Shown here: one piece after another, positions 1 through 8,190 of the stretch
Layout: every line of letters starts with the position of its first letter
Numbering within the stretch: the stretch's first letter is position 1
Assembly (NCBI RefSeq): GCF_001190785.1
Contig: NZ_LGSS01000005.1
Location: forward strand, 124,001 to 188,000
Direction: 5' to 3'
DNA: 64,000 bases
DNA from: Gottschalkia purinilytica
Lineage (GTDB): Bacteria; Bacillota; Clostridia; Tissierellales; Gottschalkiaceae
Made by a program: the position numbers and the translations under genes
Notes under the pieces: model-generated
Told to the model about the DNA's origin: nothing
Databases searched by the model: none
What the model saw: the letters and a program-made list of their open reading frames with translations, nothing else

Positions 1-308
1 GAGCTAAGAATGAAGCCATAGAAGAAGAAGCTAGAAAAAAAGCTGTTATTCAAATGGCAATAGGAACACTATCATATTCAGAACTAGAAGCCGTAGAACA
101 TATATTTAAAGAATTAGATGGAAATGAAGGATTATTAGTAGCTAGTAAAATTGCAGATAGAGTGGGTATAACAAGATCGGTTATAGTAAATGCATTAAGA
201 AAGTTTGAAAGTGCAGGACTTATAGAGTCAAGATCGTTAGGAATGAAAGGGACACATATAAAAGTATTAAATAATAGGCTATTAGATGAATTAAAAAATT
301 TAAATTAA
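1..308 (+). CDS. codY: CodY, global transcriptional repressor (C-terminal part)
   Basis: This is the 3' part of codY; the gene is open through the left edge of the window, reading in the frame that begins at base 3. The visible residues form the C-terminal winged helix-turn-helix DNA-binding domain, with the family motifs [33 protein letters not shown] and [15 protein letters not shown]. CodY senses GTP and branched-chain amino acids through an N-terminal GAF domain, which lies outside the window, and represses stationary-phase genes. Its position directly upstream of the fla/che operon matches Bacillus subtilis (clpY-codY-flgB). The ATG at base 54 is internal, not a start. Confidence 0.95.
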   Translation, partial: AKNEAIEEEARKKAVIQMAIGTLSYSELEAVEHIFKELDGNEGLLVASKIADRVGITRSVIVNALRKFESAGLIESRSLGMKGTHIKVLNNRLLDELKNLN

Positions 309-320
309 AGAAAGTATATA

Positions 321-357
321 GAAAAACGACAAAACATTTTATGTTTTGTCGTTTTTC
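321..357 (+). terminator. Rho-independent terminator after codY
   Basis: A perfect 16-bp inverted repeat (arms 321-336 and 342-357, 5-nt loop) begins 12 bp after the codY stop. The right arm ends in a T-rich tract. Because the left arm begins with an A-rich tract it could also work on the other strand. It separates codY transcription from the flagellar operon. Confidence 0.85.
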
Positions 358-510
358 TATGTAAAAAAGCTCAGTTTTTGTTAGGACTCATGTACTAAAT
401 GTGGTAAAAAGAAAAAAATATAGAGGATTCTGACAGGAAACGTAGAAAATAAAGCTTTAAAGAAAATTATAACAAAACATGAAAAGCAATACATATAATT
501 TAAAATTTTT

Positions 511-552
511 CTTATCAGTAAATTACTTATGGTATATATACCATATGATAAG
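511..552 (+). promoter_or_regulatory. Putative promoter and palindromic operator of the fla/che operon
   Basis: A possible sigma-A promoter reads TTATCA (512-517), 17-bp spacer, TATATA (535-540). It coincides with an 18-bp perfect palindrome, TATGGTATATATACCATA (528-545), which is flanked by CTTATC (511-516) and GATAAG (547-552) on opposite strands. The block lies 34 bp before flgB. A dyad over the -10 suggests a repressor or activator site, but no regulator can be named. I saw no sigma-28 or sigma-54 motif here. The preceding bases 361-510 show no gene or recognisable riboswitch. Confidence 0.45.
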
Positions 553-585
553 TGACAATTAATATTTATTTATGGAGGTGATAAA

Positions 586-996
586 GTGCTAAGTAAAATC
601 TATGGTCAGACAAATATTTTAAAAGCAGCACTAGATGGTTCGTCAGCAAAAGATAAAGCAATAGCAAACAATATGTCTAATGTAAATACACCAGGATATA
701 AACGGTTAGATGTAGATTTTGAAGGACAGTTAAAAAAAATACTAACTACAGAAGGAAAATTACAACTACAGAAAACTCATCAAGGTCACATAGGAGATAA
801 TAATAGTATAGAAAATTTTAATCCTAATACTCAACAATATAAAAATATATCTGTTAAAAGAGATAAAAATGGAGTAAACATGGATGTAGAAATGGCTGAA
901 ATGGCAAAAAACACAATAATGTATAATGCTCTAATTACACAGATATCGAGAAAGTTTAATTCAATAAAAACAGTTATAAGTGAGGGAGGAAAGTAG
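586..996 (+). CDS. flgB: Flagellar basal-body rod protein FlgB
   Basis: FlgB is a proximal rod subunit that polymerises in the periplasm-equivalent space after export by the flagellar type III system. The 136-residue length is normal. The rod/hook N-terminal signature appears as NNMSNVNTPGYKR near residues 28-40, and the C-terminal amphipathic helix holds VEMAEMAKNTIMYNALI. The start is a GTG preceded by GGAGGTG at 574-580. It is the first gene of the flagellar operon, followed one base later by flgC. Confidence 0.96.
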   Translation: MLSKIYGQTNILKAALDGSSAKDKAIANNMSNVNTPGYKRLDVDFEGQLKKILTTEGKLQLQKTHQGHIGDNNSIENFNPNTQQYKNISVKRDKNGVNMDVEMAEMAKNTIMYNALITQISRKFNSIKTVISEGGK

Positions 997-997
997 T

Positions 998-1438
998 GTG
1001 GGAATGTTTAGTTCAATTAACATAAGTGCTTCTGGGCTAACTGCAGAAAGAACAAGAATGGATGTAATATCTAAAAATATAGCAAATGCTAACACAACTA
1101 GGACAAGTAGTGGAAAGCCATATAGAAGACAAATGCCTTTATTTAAAGAAAGAGAAGGAGAATCTTTTTCATCATATTTATCAAAAGAATCTGATAAATT
1201 ATTTAACAAAAACGGAGTAAAAGTATCTGGAATAATTGAAGATAAAACTCCATTTAAAAAGGTATATGATCCAGGACATCCAGACGCAGATCAAAATGGA
1301 TATGTTGAAATGCCAAATGTAGATATAGTTACTGAAATGGTAGATATGATAACAGCTACTAGAGCATATGAAGCTAATATGACAGCAATAAATTCAGCAA
1401 AATCTATGGCAATGAAAGCTTTAGAAATAGGTAGATAA
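998..1438 (+). CDS. flgC: Flagellar basal-body rod protein FlgC
   Basis: FlgC is a proximal rod protein that assembles with FlgB and FliE. The N-terminal motif FSSINISASGLTAERTRMD followed by KNIANANTTR, and the C-terminal MITATRAYEANMTAINSAK, are diagnostic. I chose GTG at 998 because GGGAGGA lies 7 bases upstream; the ATG at 1004 is a weaker alternative. An in-frame GTG at 980 would overlap flgB and has no ribosome binding site. Length is 146 residues, normal for the family. Confidence 0.96.
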   Translation: MGMFSSINISASGLTAERTRMDVISKNIANANTTRTSSGKPYRRQMPLFKEREGESFSSYLSKESDKLFNKNGVKVSGIIEDKTPFKKVYDPGHPDADQNGYVEMPNVDIVTEMVDMITATRAYEANMTAINSAKSMAMKALEIGR

Positions 1439-1449
1439 GGAGGAAAATA

Positions 1450-1743
1450 ATGAAAGTAAATAATATAATTAATGATTTTGGAAACATAAATTCTAAGTCT
1501 AATGTAACACAAGGCAATACAGATATTAATTTTAGCGATTATCTAAAACAAGCTTTAGATAAAGTAAATGATTTACAATTAGAAGCAGATAATCAGAACC
1601 TACTTTTAGCTACAGGTCAAGTTGAAAACATACATGATGTAACTATAGCATCAGAAAAAGCTAAAATAGCATTGGATTTGACTATGGCTGTAAGAAATAA
1701 AGTTGTAGATGCTTATAGAGAAATAATGAGAATGCAAATCTAA
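1450..1743 (+). CDS. fliE: Flagellar hook-basal body protein FliE
   Basis: FliE joins the MS ring (FliF) to the rod and is an early export substrate. The protein has 97 residues, with a variable N-terminus, INFSDYLKQALDKVNDLQ in the middle and the conserved C-terminus KVVDAYREIMRMQI. It follows flgC by 11 bp with AAGGAGGA as ribosome binding site, giving the standard flgB-flgC-fliE-fliF order. Confidence 0.95.
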   Translation: MKVNNIINDFGNINSKSNVTQGNTDINFSDYLKQALDKVNDLQLEADNQNLLLATGQVENIHDVTIASEKAKIALDLTMAVRNKVVDAYREIMRMQI

Positions 1744-1774
1744 CAGTTAAATGCAGTAGAGGTGAGGTGATTGA

Positions 1775-3331
1775 GTGGGGGAGACATTTGAACGAATCAG
1801 AAACCAGCTAAATGAATTTTGGCAAGGGCTTGATAAAAGCAAGAAAATTAAACTAGGAGTAGCTAGCTTATTATTAATAGTAGGTATAACAGGAATCATA
1901 TATTTTACTACTAGAACTAAATATGAAGTTTTATATGATAACTTAACACCAAAAGAAGCTGGAGAAATAACTAAAAAGCTAGATGAACAAGGTATAACAT
2001 GGAAACAGGAAAATAAAGGAAATACCCTACTAGTTCCTACTGAAATGAGGGACAAGGCTAAAATGGATTTAGCTGTGGAAGGACTTCCAAAAGAAAGATA
2101 TAGTTTTGACAATGCTTTTAGCGATATAGACTGGACTACTACTGAATTTGATAAGAAGCAAAAAATGAAATATGCATTGGAAAACTCATTAGCAAAAGAT
2201 ATATCAAGTATGGATGGTATAGAAAGTGCTGAAGTACATATGAAAGTTCCAGAAGATAGTGGATATGTAATAAAAGAAACAGATAAGCCTACAGCATCTG
2301 TATATCTAACACTAGATAAGAATACACCTATAAAGGTTAGCAAAATAAAAGGGATTCAGCACTTAGTAGCTAATGCAGTAGGTGGAATGGAAGCACAAGA
2401 TGTTTCTATAATTGATAACAAAGGAAAGTTATTAAGTGATAACAAAGGGAACGATGAGATAGATGATTTGAATAATCAACTAGCTATTCAACAAGCTATG
2501 CAAGAAAAACTTAATACAAGTATAAAAGAGTTTTTGGAAAAAGCATTTGGTCCTGGAAATGTTGATATAAGAACTAGTATAAAAATGAATTTTGATACAG
2601 AAGTTACAAATGTAAAAGAATTTAAACCACCTATAGAGGGTTCTGAAGAAGGAATACCTAGAAGTAAAGAGGAATCAGAAGAAAGCATGGATAATGTCTC
2701 AGGTGGACAAGTTCCAGGAACAGAAACAAATGCACAAGATCAGGCACCAGAATATGTTCAAACTGAAACAGGAAGTAATAAATATAATAAAAATAACTCA
2801 ACAATTAACTATGAAATAAATGAAACTAACAAACAAGTTAAAAGAGGACCTGGAGAAATAGAATCTGTAAGTGTAGCAGTTCTTATAAATGAGGATGTAA
2901 TAGGGGAAGGATTAACAGATGAGAAGAAAAAAGAAATAACTAATTTAGTTTCTAATGCTACAGCTGGTGCTAGAACTGAGCAGGTTGAAGTAAGTGCTAT
3001 AAGCTTTAATAATGGACAGGCGAAATCAGAAGAATCTACTGAAAGTGATGGGGGATTACCTTTGTGGGCATGGATGTTAGTAGGAGCATTAGCTCTAGCA
3101 GGAGTATCAGGAGCAGTAATTTATAGAAGAAAGAAACTACAAGAAGCAGAAGAATTAGAACAAGAAGAATTAGAGAACATAATGGAAGATACAATTTCTG
3201 AAATACCAGAAATGGAAGAAATAGATTTTGGTTCAGAGAAATCACAAATGAAAGAACAAATTTCTAAGTTTATAGATAAAAAGCCTGAAATGGTAGCTCA
3301 ATTATTAAGAACTTGGCTAAATGAAGAATAG
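1775..3331 (+). CDS. fliF: Flagellar MS-ring protein FliF
   Basis: FliF forms the membrane MS ring that houses the export gate and carries FliG. The 518 residues show transmembrane segment 1 at about 26-44, the YscJ/FliF ring-building domain at about 45-220, a low-complexity Ser/Glu/Gln-rich linker at about 290-345, a second transmembrane segment (WAWMLVGALALAGVSGAVIY), and the FliG-binding tail KPEMVAQLLRTWLNEE. The start is GTG after the duplicated Shine-Dalgarno-like GAGGTGAGGTGA (1759-1770). The coding end overlaps the region just upstream of fliG. Confidence 0.97.
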   Translation: MGETFERIRNQLNEFWQGLDKSKKIKLGVASLLLIVGITGIIYFTTRTKYEVLYDNLTPKEAGEITKKLDEQGITWKQENKGNTLLVPTEMRDKAKMDLAVEGLPKERYSFDNAFSDIDWTTTEFDKKQKMKYALENSLAKDISSMDGIESAEVHMKVPEDSGYVIKETDKPTASVYLTLDKNTPIKVSKIKGIQHLVANAVGGMEAQDVSIIDNKGKLLSDNKGNDEIDDLNNQLAIQQAMQEKLNTSIKEFLEKAFGPGNVDIRTSIKMNFDTEVTNVKEFKPPIEGSEEGIPRSKEESEESMDNVSGGQVPGTETNAQDQAPEYVQTETGSNKYNKNNSTINYEINETNKQVKRGPGEIESVSVAVLINEDVIGEGLTDEKKKEITNLVSNATAGARTEQVEVSAISFNNGQAKSEESTESDGGLPLWAWMLVGALALAGVSGAVIYRRKKLQEAEELEQEELENIMEDTISEIPEMEEIDFGSEKSQMKEQISKFIDKKPEMVAQLLRTWLNEE

Positions 3332-3341
3332 AGGTGAAACC

Positions 3342-4349
3342 ATGTCTGGAAAACAAAAATTAAGTGGAAAAGAAAAAGCAGCAGTATTATTAATCACTCT
3401 AGGATCTCAAAAATCTGCTGAAATATTTAAACATCTTAACGAAGAAGAAATAGAAGAACTAACGTTAGAAATAGCAAATATGAGAATGGTTTCTCCTGAA
3501 GAAAAACAAATGGTGTTAGAGAACTTTTATGAATTATGCTTAGCTCAAGAATATATCTCAGAAGGTGGAGTTGGATACGCAAAAGATATTCTTGAAAAAG
3601 CATTAGGTTCAGATAAAGCAGTTGATATAATAAGCAGACTAACAGCATCATTACAAGTAAGGCCATTTGAATTTGCTAGGAAAGTAGATCCTAATCAGCT
3701 ATTAAATTATATGCAAAATGAGCATCCACAAACAATAGCTCTTGTTTTAGCTTACTTAGGTTCAAGTCAATCGGCTCAGGTACTTGCAAAATTACCTACA
3801 GATAAACAAGCCGAAGTAGCAAAGAGAATAGCTACTATGGATAGAACATCTCCAGAAGTTATAAAAGAAGTAGAGAGAGTAATAGAAGCAAAATTCTCGT
3901 CAATGGTATCACAAGACTATACTACAGCTGGAGGTATAGATTCTATAGTTGCTATCTTAAATGCAGTGGATAGAGGAACTGAAAAATATATCATGGAAGA
4001 GCTAGAGTTACAAGATATAGAACTAAGTGAAGAAATTAGAAAGAGAATGTTTGTATTTGAAGACATTATTACTCTTGATAATAGATCTATACAAAGATTC
4101 ATTAGAGAAATTGATAATAATCAATGGGCTATTGCTCTTAAAGGTGCAAGTGATGAAGTTAAAGAGTCTATATTTGGAAATATGTCTAAACGTTTAGTTG
4201 AAATGATTAAAGAAGACATGGAGTTCATGGGCCCTGTAAGATTAAAAGATATAGAAGAAGCTCAACAAAATATTGTTAATATAATAAGAAAACTTGAAGA
4301 AGAGGGCGAAATTGTAACTCCTAGAGGAGGAGATGAAGTAGTTGTCTAG
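3342..4349 (+). CDS. fliG: Flagellar motor switch protein FliG
   Basis: FliG is the rotor protein that contacts MotA and transmits torque. The middle-domain signature EHPQTIALVLAYL and the C-terminal charged helix region (DIITLDNRSIQRFIREIDN) are present; 335 residues is standard. The ATG at 3342 is preceded by GAGGTGAA; an upstream in-frame ATG at 3321 lies inside fliF and lacks a binding site. The gene overlaps the start of fliH by 8 bp, indicating translational coupling. Confidence 0.97.
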   Translation: MSGKQKLSGKEKAAVLLITLGSQKSAEIFKHLNEEEIEELTLEIANMRMVSPEEKQMVLENFYELCLAQEYISEGGVGYAKDILEKALGSDKAVDIISRLTASLQVRPFEFARKVDPNQLLNYMQNEHPQTIALVLAYLGSSQSAQVLAKLPTDKQAEVAKRIATMDRTSPEVIKEVERVIEAKFSSMVSQDYTTAGGIDSIVAILNAVDRGTEKYIMEELELQDIELSEEIRKRMFVFEDIITLDNRSIQRFIREIDNNQWAIALKGASDEVKESIFGNMSKRLVEMIKEDMEFMGPVRLKDIEEAQQNIVNIIRKLEEEGEIVTPRGGDEVVV

Positions 4350-5121
4350 TATAATAAAATCTTCTCAAATAGTAGAAATTAAAGATAGAACTAATGTGTA
4401 TAAAGAAGCACGAAATATCATAGACGATACAAGAAAACAACAAGATGATATATTAAACAAGGCTAAAGAGGAAGCTAAACGAATCATAGAACAGACAATA
4501 GAAAAAGCAAATAACGAGTCAGAAAAGATACTACATAATGCAAATGAAGAAGCAGAGAAAATTAAAAAGAAGGCTAAAGAAACAGGATACGAAGAAGGGC
4601 ACCAGGAAGGCTATGATAAAGGCTATAATAAAGGACATGATGATGGTAAAAAAGAAGGCTATGAAATTGGATATGGTGAAGGAAAAGAAATAACAGATAA
4701 ATTAATAGAAGAAGCAAATGAAATAAAAAAGAACTATCTTCAAGAAAGAGATCATATATTAAAAAGTATAGAGCCAGATGTAATAGATTTAGTAATTCAG
4801 ACTTGTGAAAAAATAATAAATAAAGAATTAGATGAAAAAGAGACTATAATAGATGTAATTATTAAAGGAATAAACAGTTTAAATAGTAAAGATAGTTTAG
4901 TAATTAGAGTATCAAAGGAAGATTTCAATACAGCTTTTGAATCAAGGCAACAAATACTTGCAAAAGCAAGCTTGATCGAAGATGTAGATATTAAGTTAGA
5001 CGCTAACTTAATAAAGGGAGACTGTATAATAGAGTCTTCTCAAGGAAATGCAGATGTAAGTGTTGGGTTACAAGTAGAAGAGATGAAAAAAATGATAAAA
5101 GGCTTACTAAATGGTGAGTGA
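4342..5121 (+). CDS. fliH: Flagellar export ATPase regulator FliH
   Basis: FliH is the peripheral stalk and negative regulator of the FliI ATPase in the cytoplasmic export complex. The N-terminal half is a charged coiled coil (about 20-80). It is followed by a striking GxxxG ladder at residues 82-114 with nine glycines at 4-residue spacing, a hallmark of FliH. The C-terminal part (about 130-255) is the ATP-synthase-delta-like globular domain. The start is TTG inside the end of fliG, with AGGAGG at 4325-4330. Length 259 residues. Confidence 0.93.
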   Translation: MSSIIKSSQIVEIKDRTNVYKEARNIIDDTRKQQDDILNKAKEEAKRIIEQTIEKANNESEKILHNANEEAEKIKKKAKETGYEEGHQEGYDKGYNKGHDDGKKEGYEIGYGEGKEITDKLIEEANEIKKNYLQERDHILKSIEPDVIDLVIQTCEKIINKELDEKETIIDVIIKGINSLNSKDSLVIRVSKEDFNTAFESRQQILAKASLIEDVDIKLDANLIKGDCIIESSQGNADVSVGLQVEEMKKMIKGLLNGE

Positions 5122-5125
5122 TGTT

Positions 5126-6445
5126 ATGGATAAAATAAATATAAAAAAATACATAAATGCTGTTAGCAATAATGACTTTATAAGATATAGTGGAAATATT
5201 ACTAAAGTTACTGGATTAACTATAGAGTCTCAAGGCCCGTTTGCTAGCATAGGAGAACTATGCTACATATATCCGTTTAATAAATGTGAACCAGTTTCAG
5301 CAGAAGTTGTAGGATTTAAAGATGGAAAAATACTACTGATGCCATTTGGAGAAATGGAGGGAATGGGGCCAGGTAGTACTGTAGTTGCTAGTGGACACTC
5401 ACTAAGGGTAAATGTTGGTGAAGAATTAGTTGGGAGAATATTAGATGGACTCGGAAACCCAATAGATGGGAAAGGTCCAATAAAAACTGATAAATATTAC
5501 TCAGTATCTAACTCTCCTCCTAATCCACTTAATAGAAAAAAGATTTCAGAAGTATTGCCTCTTGGAGTTAAAGCTATAGATGGATTACTAACGTGCGGAA
5601 AAGGACAAAGGGTAGGAATCTTTGCAGGAAGTGGTGTTGGAAAAAGTACTCTTATGGGTATGATAGCTAGAAATGCAGAGGCAGATATAAATGTTATAGG
5701 TCTGATAGGAGAAAGGGGAAGAGAAGTTAGAGAATTCATAGAAAATGACTTAAGAGAAGAAGGACTAAAAAAATCAATAGTAGTAGTAGCAACCTCAGAT
5801 CAGCCTGCTTTGGTCAGAATGAAAGGAGCACTACTTACAACTGCTATTGCTGAATACTTTAGAGATAGAGGTAATAATGTAATGATGTTAATGGATTCTT
5901 TGACGAGATTTGCAATGGCACAAAGAGAGATTGGACTAGCAATAGGTGAACCTCCTGTAACAAGGGGATATACACCTTCAGTGTTCTCTATATTTCCTAA
6001 GTTACTAGAAAGAGCAGGAGCTTCTGACAAAGGAACTATAACAGGATTATATACAGTATTAGTAGATGGTGATGATATGAATGAGCCAATTACAGATACG
6101 GTAAGGGGTATATTAGATGGACATATAGTGTTATCTAGAAAACTTGCAAGTCAAAATCATTATCCAGCAATAGATGTACTGCAAAGTGTAAGTAGGGTAA
6201 TGTCAAATATATGTACTAAAGAACATGTGATATTGTCAAACCAAATTAAAGATATACTAGCAACCTATAGAGAATCAGAAGATTTAATAAATATAGGAGC
6301 ATATAAGAAAGGTTCAAATAAAAAAATAGACAATGCAATTGAAGTTATAGATGAAGTACAAAACTTTTTAAAACAGGGGATACTTGATAAGTATAACTTT
6401 GAGGAAACTTGTAATATCTTAGGAAGTTTGATGAATAACAACTAA
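5126..6445 (+). CDS. fliI: Flagellum-specific ATPase FliI
   Basis: FliI is the F1-beta-like hexameric ATPase that energises flagellar protein export. The Walker A motif GIFAGSGVGKST lies near residue 167, followed by GLIGERGREVREFIEN, the Walker B region NNVMMLMDSLTRFAMAQREI and the ATPase signature PSVFSIFPKLLERAG. I favour ATG at 5126, behind GGTGAGTG; an in-frame ATG at 5111 overlapping fliH is possible and would add five residues. It is full length at about 439 residues. Confidence 0.97.
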   Translation: MDKINIKKYINAVSNNDFIRYSGNITKVTGLTIESQGPFASIGELCYIYPFNKCEPVSAEVVGFKDGKILLMPFGEMEGMGPGSTVVASGHSLRVNVGEELVGRILDGLGNPIDGKGPIKTDKYYSVSNSPPNPLNRKKISEVLPLGVKAIDGLLTCGKGQRVGIFAGSGVGKSTLMGMIARNAEADINVIGLIGERGREVREFIENDLREEGLKKSIVVVATSDQPALVRMKGALLTTAIAEYFRDRGNNVMMLMDSLTRFAMAQREIGLAIGEPPVTRGYTPSVFSIFPKLLERAGASDKGTITGLYTVLVDGDDMNEPITDTVRGILDGHIVLSRKLASQNHYPAIDVLQSVSRVMSNICTKEHVILSNQIKDILATYRESEDLINIGAYKKGSNKKIDNAIEVIDEVQNFLKQGILDKYNFEETCNILGSLMNNN

Positions 6446-6465
6446 TCTATTAGGAGGCTGGTTAT

Positions 6466-6918
6466 TTGGTAAAGTTTAACTTTAGATTAGAAAAGGTACT
6501 AGAATATAAACAAACTGTTGAAGACATAAAGAAATCAGAATATGGAAAAGTAAAACAACAGTTAGAAACTGAAAAAGATAAATTAGAAAAAATAGTATCG
6601 TATAAAGAAACTATGAAGAGAAAGAGAGATGAATTGGTTCAAAGAAAAACTACTGTTAATGAGCTAAAAATATATAATTCTTTTTTAAATGATATAACAA
6701 CAAAAATAATAGCTCAAAGTGATGTAGTAGAGAGAACTGAAGAGAACGTAAATATTGCTAGAGATAAATTAGTAGAGTCAACTAAGGAAAAGAAAATATT
6801 ACAGAACTTAAAATCAAGAGATTTTGACATATATCAATACGACTTAAAAAGAGAAGAAGACAAACTTAATGATCAATTTGTAAGTTATAGTAGTTCTACT
6901 AATATAGTGGGGGAATAA
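6466..6918 (+). CDS. fliJ: Flagellar export chaperone FliJ
   Basis: FliJ is the central coiled-coil stalk of the FliI ATPase and helps recycle export chaperones. The 150 residues are almost entirely charged alpha-helical heptads and begin FNFRLEKVLEYKQ, a typical FliJ opening. It starts with TTG behind TAGGAGG. It sits between fliI and a ylxF-like gene, the same order as in Bacillus. Identification rests on position, length and the opening motif, since FliJ sequence is poorly conserved. Confidence 0.9.
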   Translation: MVKFNFRLEKVLEYKQTVEDIKKSEYGKVKQQLETEKDKLEKIVSYKETMKRKRDELVQRKTTVNELKIYNSFLNDITTKIIAQSDVVERTEENVNIARDKLVESTKEKKILQNLKSRDFDIYQYDLKREEDKLNDQFVSYSSSTNIVGE

Positions 6919-6919
6919 T

Positions 6920-8167
6920 ATGCCAAGTGAAAATGAAAGAATTACTAAAAGACCTTTTAAAATTAAATCTATATTATTAACGGTATTCATTTTAATACCT
7001 CTAGCTATTATGACTTTATTATATTTTGCTAGTGATACATTTAGAGATAAGGCTAATGGTGTATTAAAAAATGCACCTATTATAGGGGGGATAATAAGTA
7101 AATATCCTACTAAGACAGAAGTAAATGATAAAGAACTATCTATAGCTAGATATTATATAGAAGAACTTGATAAAGAAAGTGCAGCAGACAAATTATACAT
7201 AATAAAGAAAGATGACGCAAAAGTATATGACACTATAATAAAAAAAATGAATACAGTATCTTCTAAAAAGACACAAGATATAGTTAAAGAAATTAGAAAT
7301 CTTGAATTAAGAAAAGATTTAGTATCAACTTTATATGAAGAAATTCAAACAGAAAAAGATAAAAAGGTAAAGGCAAAAGCTTCTAATTTAGAAAGTATGG
7401 GAACTAGAGCTGCTATCCATGAAATAATGGATCGGACAAGCATAGAAGAAGGTGAGCTTGAAAAGATATTTACATATTTAAGTAACAATGCAGCTGTTGA
7501 AATATTACATTATATAGATGGTGGTACAAGAAGCGAAATAATGTATAAATTATCCAATATAGATATGAAAAGAAAAAATGAGTTACAAGGTCTATTAAAT
7601 GAAAAGAGAAGAAAAGAAGAAGAATTAGAAATATCAGCTCAAAATTTAGCTAAAGTTTATGGCGTAAAGGATCCTATAAAAGCTTCAGAAGAAATAGCAA
7701 ATACTGAAAAGTTATCTATGGATGTACTTACAAGATTATATATGAACTTAGACCCTAAAAAGTCAGCTGAGATACTAGTTCATTCTAAAGATGAAAAATT
7801 TAATAATGAATTATTTGAGTCAATTATAAGCTTAGAAGAATTAAGGGGAGTAGATCAGTCTGTTACCGTAGATATAACAAATGTGATGAATTTTTTACAA
7901 GATTACAATAAAAAAATAGATGATTTAGTAGTTCTATATGAAAAAATGACTCCAGATAATGCAGCTAAAGCTATAGAAAAGTTATTAGAAAATAAACAAG
8001 AGGTGACTGTGTTTAGTATTAAAGAAGAAAGCGGTTATAAACTTTCTGACCATAAAATAGCAATGGAAATTCTTAAGAAAATGAAAAAACCAAAAGTATC
8101 AAAGATATTAGGAAATTTAGAACCTGCAAAAGTAGCGCAGATAACTAGAGTGTTAGCTATAGAATAG
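6920..8167 (+). CDS. YlxF/MotE-like membrane protein with MgtE_N-type helical repeats
   Basis: This protein occupies the position of Bacillus ylxF between fliJ and fliK. It has one N-terminal transmembrane segment (about residues 17-37) and a long soluble helical region. Near the C-terminus are three short repeats of the MgtE intracellular-N type: LYMNLDPKKSAEILV, YEKMTPDNAAKAIEKLL and ILGNLEPAKVAQITRVL. At 415 residues it is about twice the usual YlxF length, with an extra helical region at about 60-270 containing another weak copy (IFTYLSNNAAVEIL). Relatives include MotE, a chaperone for MotC; the role here is inferred only from position. It starts 2 bp after fliJ. Confidence 0.8.
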   Translation: MPSENERITKRPFKIKSILLTVFILIPLAIMTLLYFASDTFRDKANGVLKNAPIIGGIISKYPTKTEVNDKELSIARYYIEELDKESAADKLYIIKKDDAKVYDTIIKKMNTVSSKKTQDIVKEIRNLELRKDLVSTLYEEIQTEKDKKVKAKASNLESMGTRAAIHEIMDRTSIEEGELEKIFTYLSNNAAVEILHYIDGGTRSEIMYKLSNIDMKRKNELQGLLNEKRRKEEELEISAQNLAKVYGVKDPIKASEEIANTEKLSMDVLTRLYMNLDPKKSAEILVHSKDEKFNNELFESIISLEELRGVDQSVTVDITNVMNFLQDYNKKIDDLVVLYEKMTPDNAAKAIEKLLENKQEVTVFSIKEESGYKLSDHKIAMEILKKMKKPKVSKILGNLEPAKVAQITRVLAIE

Positions 8168-8190
8168 CATTTGAAAGGAGGTGAAATAAG

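Noticed and set aside
361-510. Riboswitch (for example cyclic di-GMP type) upstream of the flagellar operon
   Set aside because: None of the conserved GEMM or other riboswitch core motifs could be found; the stretch is AT-rich without a convincing fold.
1747-2343. 198-codon open frame antisense to fliF
   Set aside because: Fully covered by fliF and without recognisable domain or ribosome binding site.
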